NCBI GenBank assembly: GCA_001028025.1
Contig: LDAQ01000055.1
Location: forward strand, 1-64,000
From: Faecalicatena fissicatena
GTDB lineage: Bacteria > Bacillota > Clostridia > Lachnospirales > Lachnospiraceae
Direction of reading: 5' to 3'
DNA: 64,000 nt
Part shown: positions 1 to 8,973 of the stretch, one piece after another
How the letters are laid out: each line of letters starts with the position of its first letter
Position numbering within the stretch: the first letter of the stretch is position 1
The notes under the pieces: model-generated
Told to the model about the DNA's origin: nothing
Seen by the model: the letters and a program-made list of their open reading frames with translations, nothing else
Database searches by the model: none
Translations under genes and position numbers: made by a program

Positions 1-34
1 TACTCAACAATCCCGATTTTTTGGATGGCAGAGG

Positions 35-64
35 TTGACCGCAGAGGCCGAAGGGGGTTATAAT
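35..64 (+). promoter_or_regulatory. Sigma-A promoter of the yicC-gmk-rpoZ operon
   Basis: TTGACC (35-40), an 18-nt spacer and TATAAT (59-64) make a near-consensus vegetative promoter. The -10 box covers the ATG at 63, so that ATG cannot be the translation start of the next gene. An 8-bp inverted repeat GTTTCATA/TATGAAAC (65-85) lies at the predicted transcript start and could be an operator or a 5' hairpin. Confidence 0.7.
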
Positions 65-116
65 GTTTCATAATGCGTATGAAACAAAATATACAGAACG
101 AGAAGGAAGAACAAAC

Positions 117-995
117 ATGATAAAGAGCATGACTGGTTTTGGCAGATGCGAGATTCAGAAAGAGTCCAGAAAGTTTACGGTAGAACTCAAAGGCGTTAAC
201 CACCGTTATCTGGATGTGAATATCAGAATGCCTAAAAAACTTAATTTTTTTGAAACATCTATACGGTCTCTGCTGAAAAAATATGCAAACAGAGGCAAGA
301 TTGATATTTTTATTACTTATGAAGATACGTCTGAAAATCAGGTTTCACTCAAATACAATTCCTCACTGGCCGGAGAATATTTAAAATATCTGAAGCAGAT
401 GGAGGAAGAATTCGGTCTGGAAAATGATATCCGTGTATCCTCATTGTCGCGTTATCCGGAAGTTATCACGATGGAAGAACAGTGTGAGGACGAGGAAGAA
501 CTCTGGAACGGGTTGAAAGAAGCTCTGGAAGGGGCGTTTTCCCAGTTCGTAGAAACCCGGACAAATGAAGGGGAGAACTTACGACGCGATATTCTGGAGA
601 AGCTGGACGGTATGGAGAAGCTGGTAGCCTATATTGAAGAACGCTCACCGGAGATCATGGCAGAATACCGCACAAAGCTGGAGACAAAGGTCAGAGAGCT
701 TCTGGCGGATACTCAGCTGGAAGAAAGCCGGATTGCGGCTGAAGTAATTCTGTTTGCCGATAAGATCTGTACAGATGAAGAAGTGGTACGCCTGAAAAGC
801 CATATCGGACATATGAGGAATACTCTGGGAGAAAAGGAAGGAATCGGGCGCAAGCTGGATTTCATTGCCCAGGAGATGAATCGCGAGGCGAATACAATCC
901 TGTCAAAGGCGAATGACCTGGAAGTTTCTAACTGTGCCATTGGGCTGAAGACGGAGATTGAAAAGGTCCGCGAACAGATACAGAATATTGAGTAA
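117..995 (+). CDS. yicC: YicC/YloC family endoribonuclease
   Basis: 292-residue member of the YicC/YloC family (UPF0701), RNA-binding endoribonucleases that form ring-like oligomers. The start at 117 gives the family-typical N-terminus MIKSMTGFGR and has a GAAGGAAG ribosome site; the in-frame ATG at 63 lies in the promoter. The YicC-N region spans about residues 1-155 and the C-terminal DUF1732 about 205-292, ending with the conserved stretch around EKVREQIQNIE. The gene is followed after 12 nt by gmk, the usual Firmicutes order yicC-(remA)-gmk-rpoZ; remA is absent here. Identity is clear from sequence; the RNase role is taken from the family. Confidence 0.93.
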   Translation: MIKSMTGFGRCEIQKESRKFTVELKGVNHRYLDVNIRMPKKLNFFETSIRSLLKKYANRGKIDIFITYEDTSENQVSLKYNSSLAGEYLKYLKQMEEEFGLENDIRVSSLSRYPEVITMEEQCEDEEELWNGLKEALEGAFSQFVETRTNEGENLRRDILEKLDGMEKLVAYIEERSPEIMAEYRTKLETKVRELLADTQLEESRIAAEVILFADKICTDEEVVRLKSHIGHMRNTLGEKEGIGRKLDFIAQEMNREANTILSKANDLEVSNCAIGLKTEIEKVREQIQNIE

Positions 996-1007
996 AGGAT
1001 GTCAGTT

Positions 1008-1646
1008 ATGAACAGAAAAGGAATTCTGATTGTAGTATCCGGTTTTTCAGGGGCCGGAAAAGGAACTTTAATGAAAGAGCTGCTGGCTCGCTACGAGGAG
1101 TACTACGCACTTTCCATCTCGGCAACGACACGCCTGCCGAGGACGGGAGAGGTCGACGGAAGAGAATATTTTTTCAAAACAAAAGAAGAATTTGAAAAAA
1201 TGATTGCGAAAGAAGAGCTGATAGAGTATGCTAGGTATGTGGAAAATTATTATGGAACACCGCGTGCCTATGTTGAGAAACAGCTGAATACGGGCAGGGA
1301 TGTGATCCTGGAGATTGAGATCCAGGGTGCGCTGAAAGTAAAAGAGGCATTTCCGGAAACGCTGCTTTTGTTTGTGACACCACCGACTGCGGGTGAACTG
1401 AAGAATCGGCTTGTGGGACGAGGAACCGAGACACTGGAGGTCATCGAATCCAGAATGAAGCGCGCAGTTGAGGAAGCAGAAGGCATGAACAGATATGATT
1501 ATCTGATTGTCAATGATGAACTAGAGGCCTGTGTGGAAGAGATGCATGCAATCATCCAGGCGGAGCATCGGAGAAGTTTTCGTAATACAGAATTTATGAA
1601 AAAAATAAAAGAAGATTTAAACAGTAGTTTGAAAGGAGAATCATAA
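1008..1646 (+). CDS. gmk: Guanylate kinase
   Basis: 212-residue guanylate kinase that phosphorylates GMP (and dGMP) with ATP to GDP in the cytoplasm, a step of purine nucleotide supply and of (p)ppGpp metabolism. It carries the P-loop GFSGAGKGT near residue 12 and the GMP-binding stretch with SATTRxPRxGEVDGxEYFF. I prefer the ATG at 1008 because AAGGA sits 8 nt upstream; the ATG at 999 overlaps that site. It lies between yicC and rpoZ in one operon. Length and motifs are normal for the family. Confidence 0.96.
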   Translation: MNRKGILIVVSGFSGAGKGTLMKELLARYEEYYALSISATTRLPRTGEVDGREYFFKTKEEFEKMIAKEELIEYARYVENYYGTPRAYVEKQLNTGRDVILEIEIQGALKVKEAFPETLLLFVTPPTAGELKNRLVGRGTETLEVIESRMKRAVEEAEGMNRYDYLIVNDELEACVEEMHAIIQAEHRRSFRNTEFMKKIKEDLNSSLKGES

Positions 1647-1649
1647 GAT

Positions 1650-1895
1650 ATGCTGCATCCATCTTACACAGATTTAATGAAGGTCGTTAACAAAGATATA
1701 GAGGAAGGCGAGACAAAGATCGTAAACAGCCGTTATTCTATCGTGCTTGCCACATCCAAAAGAGCAAGACAGCTGATTGACGGAGAACTGCCGCTTGTCA
1801 ATGCAAGAGGCGAAGAGAAGCCGCTATCAACGGCGATTGAAGAACTGAATGAAGGAAAGCTGAAGATTATCGCTGAAAATGCAGAAGAAGAATAA
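1650..1895 (+). CDS. rpoZ: RNA polymerase omega subunit
   Basis: 81-residue omega subunit, which assists assembly of RNA polymerase by chaperoning beta-prime. The conserved motif is SRYSIVLATSKRARQL (about residues 27-42), the family's (R)(F/Y)xLVxxxxKRAR region. It begins 3 nt after gmk with ribosome site GAAAGGAG. A hairpin terminator follows, so it is the last gene of the yicC-gmk-rpoZ unit, though partial readthrough into rimO is possible. Confidence 0.95.
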   Translation: MLHPSYTDLMKVVNKDIEEGETKIVNSRYSIVLATSKRARQLIDGELPLVNARGEEKPLSTAIEELNEGKLKIIAENAEEE

Positions 1896-1901
1896 GTAAG
1901 A

Positions 1902-1936
1902 AAAAGGCAGATGCACATTGGGGGTATCTGCCTTTT
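1902..1936 (+). terminator. Intrinsic terminator after rpoZ
   Basis: Perfect 11-bp stem AAAAGGCAGAT/ATCTGCCTTTT with a 13-nt loop; the A/T ends give U-tracts on both strands. It separates rpoZ from rimO. Confidence 0.75.
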
Positions 1937-1985
1937 ATGAATATATGCCGGCCGTAAAAAGTCAGGGCAGAACATGGGAGGTTTT

Positions 1986-3308
1986 ATGAAAATACTATTT
2001 ATTTCTCTGGGATGTGATAAGAACCTGGTGGATACGGAGGTCATGCTCGGCCTTCTTGCATCCAGAGGATATCAGATGACAGATGATGAGACGGCGGCAG
2101 ACATTATAGTAATTAATACATGTTGCTTTATTCACGATGCGAAGGAGGAGAGTATCCAGAATATTCTGGAGATGGCCGAGTACAAAAAGGAAGGCTCGCT
2201 CAAGGCCCTTGTCGTAACGGGATGTCTTGCCGAGCGCTACCGTCAGGAAATACTGGATGAGATACCGGAGGTGGATGCAGTGCTTGGAACCACGTCCTAC
2301 GATAAGATTCTGGAGGCCGTCGACGGGGCACTCAAAGGACAGCATTCGGTTACGATATCTGATATTAACGGGATACCGGAGGTGGAGACTAATCGTCTTG
2401 TGACAACCGGCGGACATTTTGCCTATCTGAAGATCGCGGAAGGGTGCGATAAGCACTGTACTTACTGTATCATACCGAAGATCCGCGGCAATTTCAGAAG
2501 TGTACCAATGGAAAAACTGCTAAAAGAAGCGCAGTACCTGGCAGAGCAGGGCGTGAAGGAATTGATACTGGTGGCACAGGAGACAACACTGTACGGCAAG
2601 GATATTTACGGTGAAAAGTCTCTTCACCTGTTGTTAAAAGAGCTGTGCAGGGTGCAGGGAATACGATGGATAAGGGTTCTTTACTGTTATCCAGAGGAGA
2701 TTACGGATGAACTGATACAGGTCATGAAGGAAGAAGAAAAGATATGCCATTATCTGGACCTGCCGATTCAGCACGCCAATGACGAGATCCTGAGACGGAT
2801 GGGCAGGAGAACTTCCAAACAGGAACTGACTGATATAATCTGTAAACTGAGAAGCGAGATACCTGACATCTGTCTTCGGACGACTCTGATCACCGGTTTT
2901 CCAGGGGAGACAAAAGAGCAGCATGAGGAACTAATGGAATTCGTGGATGAGATGGAGTTTGACCGGTTGGGAGTCTTCACATATTCACCGGAGGAGGACA
3001 CACCGGCGGCCCTCATGCCGGACCAGATTGACGATGAGGTAAAAGAAGAGCGCCAGGCCGATCTGATGGAACTTCAGCAGGAGATTGCTTTCGACAATGC
3101 AGAGCGCATGGTCGGCAGGGAAGTGCTGGTAATGATAGAGGGCAAAGTGGCAGATGAAAATGCCTATGTGGGCAGAACCTACCGGGATGCCCCTAATGTG
3201 GATGGACTCATTTTTGTAAATACAGAAGAAGAGCTGATGTCCGGAGATTTTGCAAGGGTCAATGTATCCGGTGCAGTAGATTATGATTTAATAGGAGGAC
3301 TTGTGTAA
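1986..3308 (+). CDS. rimO: Ribosomal protein S12 methylthiotransferase RimO
   Basis: 440-residue radical-SAM enzyme that adds a methylthio group to the conserved aspartate of ribosomal protein S12. N-terminal UPF0004 domain with three cluster cysteines (SLGCDKN, NTCCFI, VTGCLAER), radical-SAM CxxxCxxC as CDKHCTYC near residue 154, and a C-terminal TRAM domain. CDKNLVDTE and the DLPIQHA motif fit RimO better than MiaB or MtaB. Start 1986 has GGGAGG upstream; the in-frame ATG at 1974 overlaps that site. The stop overlaps the pgsA start by 1 nt, so the two are translationally coupled. Confidence 0.94.
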   Translation: MKILFISLGCDKNLVDTEVMLGLLASRGYQMTDDETAADIIVINTCCFIHDAKEESIQNILEMAEYKKEGSLKALVVTGCLAERYRQEILDEIPEVDAVLGTTSYDKILEAVDGALKGQHSVTISDINGIPEVETNRLVTTGGHFAYLKIAEGCDKHCTYCIIPKIRGNFRSVPMEKLLKEAQYLAEQGVKELILVAQETTLYGKDIYGEKSLHLLLKELCRVQGIRWIRVLYCYPEEITDELIQVMKEEEKICHYLDLPIQHANDEILRRMGRRTSKQELTDIICKLRSEIPDICLRTTLITGFPGETKEQHEELMEFVDEMEFDRLGVFTYSPEEDTPAALMPDQIDDEVKEERQADLMELQQEIAFDNAERMVGREVLVMIEGKVADENAYVGRTYRDAPNVDGLIFVNTEEELMSGDFARVNVSGAVDYDLIGGLV

Positions 3309-3850
3309 TGAATTTACCAAATAAACTTACCATATTGAGGGTGATCATGGTTCCGTTTTTTGTTTTGTTTATGCTGACAGATATCGGAGGAGCCGCGAAT
3401 AAATGGATCTCTCTTGTGCTTTTCGTAGTTGCCAGCCTGACAGACTTGCTGGACGGAAAGATTGCAAGAAAATATAATCTGGTTACCAATTTTGGAAAGT
3501 TCATGGATCCTCTGGCGGACAAGCTGCTTGTTTGCTCAGCCATGATCTGTCTAGTTGAGATGGGAGATCTGGAAGCATGGATTGTCATCGTAATCATCAG
3601 CCGGGAATTCATCATCAGCGGATTCCGTCTTGTTGCATCTGACAATGGCGTTGTAATTGCCGCCAGCTACTGGGGCAAGTTTAAGACCGTGTTCCAGATG
3701 GCTATGATTATTGTTCTGATCGCAGATCTCGGAGGATTTTTCGATATGATCGGTACGGTACTTGTGTGGATCGCTCTTGCGCTCACCATCATATCCCTGC
3801 TGGATTATGTGCTGAAGAATAAGCAGGTCCTGACACAGGGAGGGATGTAG
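3308..3850 (+). CDS. pgsA: CDP-diacylglycerol-glycerol-3-phosphate 3-phosphatidyltransferase
   Basis: 180-residue integral membrane enzyme that makes phosphatidylglycerol phosphate from CDP-diacylglycerol and sn-glycerol 3-phosphate, the first committed step to phosphatidylglycerol and cardiolipin. The CDP-alcohol phosphatidyltransferase signature D-x2-DG-x2-AR-x8-G-x3-D-x3-D is complete (DLLDGKIAR through FGKFMDPLAD, about residues 39-65). Several hydrophobic helices follow. The start codon overlaps the rimO stop (TAATG), and the CinA-C gene follows after 1 nt. Confidence 0.95.
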   Translation: MNLPNKLTILRVIMVPFFVLFMLTDIGGAANKWISLVLFVVASLTDLLDGKIARKYNLVTNFGKFMDPLADKLLVCSAMICLVEMGDLEAWIVIVIISREFIISGFRLVASDNGVVIAASYWGKFKTVFQMAMIIVLIADLGGFFDMIGTVLVWIALALTIISLLDYVLKNKQVLTQGGM

Positions 3851-3851
3851 C

Positions 3852-4370
3852 ATGTATCCGGAATGGGTATTGAACGAAATGACAGAAGACGGCAGAAGCC
3901 TGGAAGAGTGTTTGGTGGAAAGGCTTGCCGCAAAAGATCTGACGATTACCACGGCGGAATCCTGCACGGGAGGCATGATAGCAGGTACGATTGTGAATGT
4001 GGCGGGAGCCTCGGATGTGCTGAATGAGGGATATGTTACTTATTCAAACGAGGCAAAAGAAAGACTGTTGGGAGTCAGACATGAGACGCTGGAGACTTAC
4101 GGCGCTGTCAGCGAACAGACTGCCCGTGAGATGGCAGAAGGGGCTGCAGGGGCGGCTCATGCAGATGTGGCTCTTAGCTCTACAGGAATTGCAGGACCGG
4201 GTGGAGGAACAGAAGAAAAACCGGTGGGACTGGTTTATGTGGGCTGTTATGTCTGTGGAAAAACAAAGGTTTTGAAATGCCAGTTTTCGGGCAACCGGGC
4301 CGAGAATAGGGCACATACTGTAAAAGAAGCCCTTTCACTGGCGCTGGACCTGCTGCAGGATGAGGGATAA
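3852..4370 (+). CDS. pncC: CinA C-terminal domain / nicotinamide-nucleotide amidase
   Basis: 172-residue stand-alone CinA C-terminal domain. This family deamidates nicotinamide mononucleotide to nicotinate mononucleotide in pyridine nucleotide recycling. Motifs: TTAESCTGGMIAG near residue 34, EGYVTYSNEAK, and STGIAGPGGGTEEKPVGLVY. The N-terminal molybdopterin-binding-like domain of full CinA is missing, which is a common natural form. Ribosome site GGAGGG lies just upstream. pgsA-cinA order is standard in Firmicutes, but the usual next gene, recA, is not here; a terminator follows. Confidence 0.9.
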   Translation: MYPEWVLNEMTEDGRSLEECLVERLAAKDLTITTAESCTGGMIAGTIVNVAGASDVLNEGYVTYSNEAKERLLGVRHETLETYGAVSEQTAREMAEGAAGAAHADVALSSTGIAGPGGGTEEKPVGLVYVGCYVCGKTKVLKCQFSGNRAENRAHTVKEALSLALDLLQDEG

Positions 4371-4404
4371 CCGGAAGTATGGCATAAATATAAAATAAAT
4401 ATTT

Positions 4405-4468
4405 ACAGGCCTCCGTTCTGTAATGCCGATGGATTTATCCGGCAGTTACAGAACAGCGGCCTGTTTTT
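4405..4468 (+). terminator. Long hairpin terminator after CinA-C gene
   Basis: Three nested stem segments, ACAGGCC/GGCCTGT, GTTCTGTAA/TTACAGAAC and TGCCG/CGGCA, around a short loop, ending in TTTTT. It also cuts into the 3' end of the decayed methyltransferase gene on the other strand. Confidence 0.8.
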
Positions 4469-4469
4469 A

Positions 4470-4709
4470 ATAGGTCGGAAATCCCGATAGAACCTGTCCA
4501 TTTAACTCCACACTGATACATGTTTCTGGGGAGCACCGCTGTACCCGTTTCAATATCTAATACTTTCTGCCCGTTTATACATAAGTTCCTTTCTATGATT
4601 TTCTCATAAAAGACCGGGGATAAATATCCCGGTATCTGGCATAGTTGGCCGATGTCTTTCCTCATTCAAAGGCTTTTCCAGAATCAATCTTCTCATTACT
4701 TATTTCCAT
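4470..4709 (-). pseudogene. Decayed class I SAM-dependent methyltransferase (5' fragment)
   Basis: Reading the minus strand from ATG at 4709 (ribosome site AAAGGAGG just upstream) gives MEISNEKIDSGKAFE, then TGA where the family has Trp, then GKTSANYARYRDIYP. One C is missing from a C-run (TATCCCC where TATCCCCC is expected), which shifts the frame; in the new frame FYEKIIERNLC and VLDIETGTAVLPRN follow. The last matches the SAM-binding motif (VLDxGTGTGVLPRN). The match ends near 4480 at the adjoining terminator, so the C-terminal two thirds are gone. Three lesions are visible: stop, frameshift, truncation. Assignment rests on my memory of related clostridial methyltransferases. Confidence 0.7.
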
Positions 4710-4837
4710 ATACGCTACCTCCTTTTTCGGCAGGGTCTTTAACTAAAAGTATATTGCCAAATCTTTTTTATTTCCATTGTAACAGCTCACATAAATTTCA
4801 CAGAACATCACCGATTATTTAAGGTTCAGCTAAAGTA

Positions 4838-4861
4838 ACTTCTTTATACTACGAAAGAAGT
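4838..4861. promoter_or_regulatory. Inverted repeat upstream of the lipoprotein/ABC operon
   Basis: Perfect 8-bp arms ACTTCTTT/AAAGAAGT with an 8-nt spacer, 38 bp before the start codon of the lipoprotein gene; a TATACT sits within it. It may be an operator or a 5' leader hairpin. No regulator gene is adjacent. Confidence 0.4.
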
Positions 4862-4898
4862 CAACTATAAAAGAATTGCTGAAAGGACAGATTGCTGT

Positions 4899-6782
4899 AT
4901 GAAAAAAAGATATGCAGGTTTTTTACTTGGGATAACAATAACCCTTGGATCGTCCCTGCTGAGCGGATGTGCGGACAAAGGGAATACATCGGATGCAGGA
5001 GAGAGAATATACGGGCAGGTGAGTGAGATAAACGGGGAGACGATAACCATAGAGTTAGGAATGCAGAAAGAGATGGAGAGGCCTGATAATCAGGACGGAA
5101 AGGATGCATCTTCAGAGGAAAATCATTCCGATGAAACTGATGCAGGCGCAGAGAACAAAGCTCCTGATCTGCCGGATGGCATGGAGGAAGGAGAGATACC
5201 TCCGAATGGAGGCCAGCCTTCTATGCTGGAGTTGACCGGTGAAGAGCAGGACATCAAAGTACAGGCAGATACGGTGATAAAACATCAGAGTATGGGCAGC
5301 GGAAATCCGGGTGGTATGGGGGAAGCGCCCGGCGGCGGAGCGCCAGAAGAATCACAGGAAGAAATAACTCTGGAAGATATTGAAAAAGGGAATACAATTG
5401 CGGTTACTCTGGACGAGGACGGCGATGTCAGCGAAATACTCGTAATGTCCTCTGGCGGTATGGGGCAGCCGGACGGCGTGGAGAGCTACAGTGCGGCAGA
5501 AGAATATACCGATGACACAGAGATAAATGGGGAGAGCATTACATCCACAGGGACAGATGAAAATGCAGCCCATATATACGAAGGCGCATCCGTTGTTTTG
5601 AAAAATATAACATTTACAAGAACATCGTCTGACAGTACAGGCGGGGATAATTCCAGTTTTTACGGTGTGGGAGCGGCAGTGCTGGATACAGACGGAGTGA
5701 CGTATATAAGCGGAAGCACGATTGAAACAGACGCAGCCGGAGGTGCAGGTGTTTTTTCATATGGCAGTGGGACGGTATATATCTCGGACACGAAGATCAC
5801 TACAAAGCAGGATACGGCAGGGGGAATCCATGCTGCGGGAGGCGGAACTCTCTATGCCTGGGATATGGACGTCAATACATCGGGAGAGTCTTCCGCTGCG
5901 ATCCGAAGTGACCGGGGCGGTGGGAAGATGGTCGCAGACGGAGGCAGTTATACATCCAATGGAACTGGCTCTCCGGCAGTGTACAGTACGGCTGATATTG
6001 CAGTAAATAATGCGGCTCTTACAGCCAATGGTTCGGAAGCAGTCTGCATCGAAGGAATGAATTCGCTTCACCTGTACGACTGCAGCCTGACAGGAAATAT
6101 GAGTGACAATGATCAAAATGACTGTACCTGGAACGTTATACTGTATCAGAGCATGTCCGGTGACTCCGAGGCAGGTAACAGCACTTTTGAGATGAAGAGC
6201 GGAACACTGACGGCTAAAAATGGTGGAATGTTCTATACAACAAATACGGAATCTACGATTACCCTTTCCGGAGTGGATATACAAAATGCAGATGACAGCG
6301 AGTTTTTCCTCAGATGCACAGGCAACAACAACCAGAGAGGCTGGGGGACGGCAGGAGAAAACGGTGCAGACTGTCTGTTTACTGCAGTCAGCCAGACCAT
6401 GGAAGGCGATGTCATCTGGGACAGTATCAGCAAACTGGACTTTTATATTACGGAGGGAAGCACACTGACGGGTGCAGTACTGGATGATGAAACTTATGCA
6501 GGCGACGGCGGGGACGGATATTGTAATCTGTACATTGCAGAGGGAAGCACATGGACGGTGACGAAGGACAGTTTGCTGAGCGTTCTTTCCAGCACAGGTA
6601 CGGTTCAGGACCCGGATGGGAAGTCTGTGACCATAAAAGGCAGTGACGGAACTGTATATGTTGAAGGAGACAGTAAAATCGTGGTAACAGTGGACACATA
6701 TGACACAAAAGGGGATGTTTCTGGTGCATCAGCCGCAACAGATTGGTCCGCTTATGAAACCGAGAAGCCTTCGCATCTATAA
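4899..6782 (+). CDS. Beta-helix surface lipoprotein
   Basis: 627-residue predicted lipoprotein: basic n-region MKKR, hydrophobic core and lipobox LLSGC with Cys24 as lipidation site. Residues about 30-185 hold a DUF5666-like region (YGQVSEINGETITIEL ... GNTIAVTLDEDGDV) interrupted by an acidic, Gly/Met/Pro-rich spacer. Residues about 190-620 consist of short repeating strands rich in G, S, T, N and D (for example GVTYISGSTIETDAAGG), the look of a right-handed parallel beta-helix as in pectate-lyase-like or adhesin folds. It heads a run with an adaptor and a MacB-like transporter, so it is probably a cell-surface partner of that pump. Ligand unknown. Confidence 0.75.
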   Translation: MKKRYAGFLLGITITLGSSLLSGCADKGNTSDAGERIYGQVSEINGETITIELGMQKEMERPDNQDGKDASSEENHSDETDAGAENKAPDLPDGMEEGEIPPNGGQPSMLELTGEEQDIKVQADTVIKHQSMGSGNPGGMGEAPGGGAPEESQEEITLEDIEKGNTIAVTLDEDGDVSEILVMSSGGMGQPDGVESYSAAEEYTDDTEINGESITSTGTDENAAHIYEGASVVLKNITFTRTSSDSTGGDNSSFYGVGAAVLDTDGVTYISGSTIETDAAGGAGVFSYGSGTVYISDTKITTKQDTAGGIHAAGGGTLYAWDMDVNTSGESSAAIRSDRGGGKMVADGGSYTSNGTGSPAVYSTADIAVNNAALTANGSEAVCIEGMNSLHLYDCSLTGNMSDNDQNDCTWNVILYQSMSGDSEAGNSTFEMKSGTLTAKNGGMFYTTNTESTITLSGVDIQNADDSEFFLRCTGNNNQRGWGTAGENGADCLFTAVSQTMEGDVIWDSISKLDFYITEGSTLTGAVLDDETYAGDGGDGYCNLYIAEGSTWTVTKDSLLSVLSSTGTVQDPDGKSVTIKGSDGTVYVEGDSKIVVTVDTYDTKGDVSGASAATDWSAYETEKPSHL

Positions 6783-6840
6783 ATAGAGATAAGTGAAAGT
6801 AAAGTTGTAAGTATAAGCAGCGGACTGACAGGAGGAAAAG

Positions 6841-8958
6841 ATGGAGAGTCAGAATAAAGAAAATAAACTGCCGTCCTGTATTGGCGGCATTAAGAAAACC
6901 GGAAGAGTTAAGAAATTCAGAAAGAAAAAAACATTCTGGGCAGGGATATTGTCTGTTGGATTAGTTACGGTTGTTGCTGCGGGGTTTTTGTTTCGCAGCC
7001 GGACAACAGAGAACCGGGCTGCGGATATGACGGTACAGTCAGCCACAGCATCAACCGGGAGCATTAGTACAACGGTAGTGGGAACAGGGACATTGGCGGA
7101 GGGATCGGCCAATGACGTAATGGTGCCGGCAGGAATCAAAGTAAAAGAAGTGCTGGTAGAGAGCGGTGATACAGTGAAGGAAGGGCAGGAACTGGCTACT
7201 CTGGATGAGGCATCCATTGCCAGCCAGCTGCTGGAGGTGAATGAAAGTATCGAAAGTGTTGAAGAAGAGATCAGTAATCTGTCCGATAACGCACAAACTG
7301 CCGGTACGACAGAATATCTGGAATCAAAGGTGTTGAATGGACAGCTGGAGGAACTTAAAGAAATGCAGACTACATTGAATGCGCTTCTCGAATCAAAAGT
7401 AATTACAGCATCCTGTGCAGGGACAATCACCACTATCAATGTAACCGCCGATACCGAGATCACGAAAGCTTCGGGCAGCTCTTCCGGCGCTGCATCAGGA
7501 AGCAGCACATCCGTATCGACATCCGGAACATCTTCGGAAGGGACAGCAGCGGAAAGTAAAAATACGAATATGATCACAGCGGTTTCAGGAAGCCAGATGA
7601 GCATGGTGTCTCTTACGGCAGACATCACGAAAACAGAAACAGAGACAGCAGATTCGACGGAAACAGAGATCGCAGATTCGGCTGAAACAGACGGTCCTGC
7701 CATGTTCACTACAGCACAGGAGATCGAAAGGGATGCGGCGGATAACGGCACAGGGGGCAGCAAGATTAGTATTGAGTCCTGTAATGTGGCAGTATCAGCA
7801 CCCGTAACCGGAGAAAAACCTCAGTCAGATATTCAAACCACGGATCAGTATACCGGAAACATATCATGGAATTGTTCCACAGAAACCTTTCTGGAGAAAA
7901 CAGTATATACAGCAACCATCAAGCTGACAGCAAAAGAAGGATATACGTTTTCGGCAAATATACTGCCGGAAATCAACGGCGCAGACGTGACCAGCGAAGT
8001 GCTCACAGATGATGACGGAAACAGTGTTCTAAGGATAAAGGCAAAATTTGCAAAAACCGCTGCGGATAAAGATACAACAGAATCCGGGAAAAACAAGCCC
8101 TCAGACAATAACAATACTTCAGGGGGCGTATCCGGTTCAGACAACAGTCAGACAGCCGGCCTGGATGGAAGCGGTTCAGGTGACGCGGTCAATAGCGGGA
8201 ACAGTACGATAAGCGGAGGAAGCAGCACATCCGGAAGCAGCAGTACTTCCGGAGCCGGCCAGAGTACGGCATCCGCGTCTTATACCACGGGAAATTCCGG
8301 CGGAAGCAGTTCTTCAGACAGTGTCTCGGCTTCTGAGTACAGCGTCTGTGAAGCAGCTGCATTTTCCATCTCCAGTCCGGACGAAGCGGTCGTCTCCATC
8401 AATGTGGATGAGCTTGATATTCTCTCTGTTGAAAAGGGACAGACGGCCGTTATAACTTTAGACGCACTGGAAAATCAGGAATTCGAGGGAACCATAACAA
8501 AGGTTTCTGCATCAGCTTCCAGCGGGAGCAGCAGTGCCAAATACCCGGTGGAAATAACGTTGGAGAAGACGGCAGATATGAAACTCGGCATGAGTGTTTC
8601 TGCAACGATTCAGATTGATGAGTCTGAGGATGCGGTCCTGATCCCTGTCAACGCTCTTCAGGAGAAGGGAAACAGTACCTTTGTCTATACCGGGAAGGAT
8701 GAAGACGGAAATCTGACGGATGAAGTAGAAGTGGAGACAGGACTTTCCGACGGGAGCCAGGTGGAAATTGTTAACGGCCTCAGCAATGGGGATACTGTGT
8801 ATTATCTGAAAGCAGAAAGCTCAGACAGCGGCTTTGATATGTCCCAGGACATGATGGGCGGCCGCGGCCAGGAAATGCCCAGCGGGGAGATGCCCTCAGG
8901 CGGCATGCCGGACAGCGGCGGACAGGGAGGTCCCGGCGGTTCGGGCTTTTCAAAATAG
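6841..8958 (+). CDS. HlyD/MacA-type membrane fusion (adaptor) protein with Ser/Gly-rich insertions
   Basis: 705-residue adaptor. Cytosolic basic N-terminus, one membrane helix (about 32-51), lipoyl-like half (VLVESGDTVKEGQELATLD, about 100-122), short coiled coil (about 125-180), then the second lipoyl half and beta-barrel region at about 500-680 (VSINVDELDILSVEKG ... VLIPVNALQEKG). Between the halves lie about 300 unusual residues: Ser/Thr/Gly-rich linkers around a small Ig-like module (VSAPVTGEKPQSD ... YTATIKLTAKEGYTF) known from Gram-positive surface proteins. The tail is Gly/Met/Pro-rich like the lipoprotein's spacer. Ribosome site AGGAGG is 5 nt upstream. It should link the pump to the cell wall or lipoprotein. 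Confidence 0.82.
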   Translation: MESQNKENKLPSCIGGIKKTGRVKKFRKKKTFWAGILSVGLVTVVAAGFLFRSRTTENRAADMTVQSATASTGSISTTVVGTGTLAEGSANDVMVPAGIKVKEVLVESGDTVKEGQELATLDEASIASQLLEVNESIESVEEEISNLSDNAQTAGTTEYLESKVLNGQLEELKEMQTTLNALLESKVITASCAGTITTINVTADTEITKASGSSSGAASGSSTSVSTSGTSSEGTAAESKNTNMITAVSGSQMSMVSLTADITKTETETADSTETEIADSAETDGPAMFTTAQEIERDAADNGTGGSKISIESCNVAVSAPVTGEKPQSDIQTTDQYTGNISWNCSTETFLEKTVYTATIKLTAKEGYTFSANILPEINGADVTSEVLTDDDGNSVLRIKAKFAKTAADKDTTESGKNKPSDNNNTSGGVSGSDNSQTAGLDGSGSGDAVNSGNSTISGGSSTSGSSSTSGAGQSTASASYTTGNSGGSSSSDSVSASEYSVCEAAAFSISSPDEAVVSINVDELDILSVEKGQTAVITLDALENQEFEGTITKVSASASSGSSSAKYPVEITLEKTADMKLGMSVSATIQIDESEDAVLIPVNALQEKGNSTFVYTGKDEDGNLTDEVEVETGLSDGSQVEIVNGLSNGDTVYYLKAESSDSGFDMSQDMMGGRGQEMPSGEMPSGGMPDSGGQGGPGGSGFSK

Positions 8959-8973
8959 CGGAGGGACTAAAAT

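Noticed and set aside
6849..7763. 304-codon open frame antisense to the adaptor gene
   Set aside because: Shadow of the Ser/Thr/Ala-rich adaptor sequence; no ribosome site and no recognisable domain.
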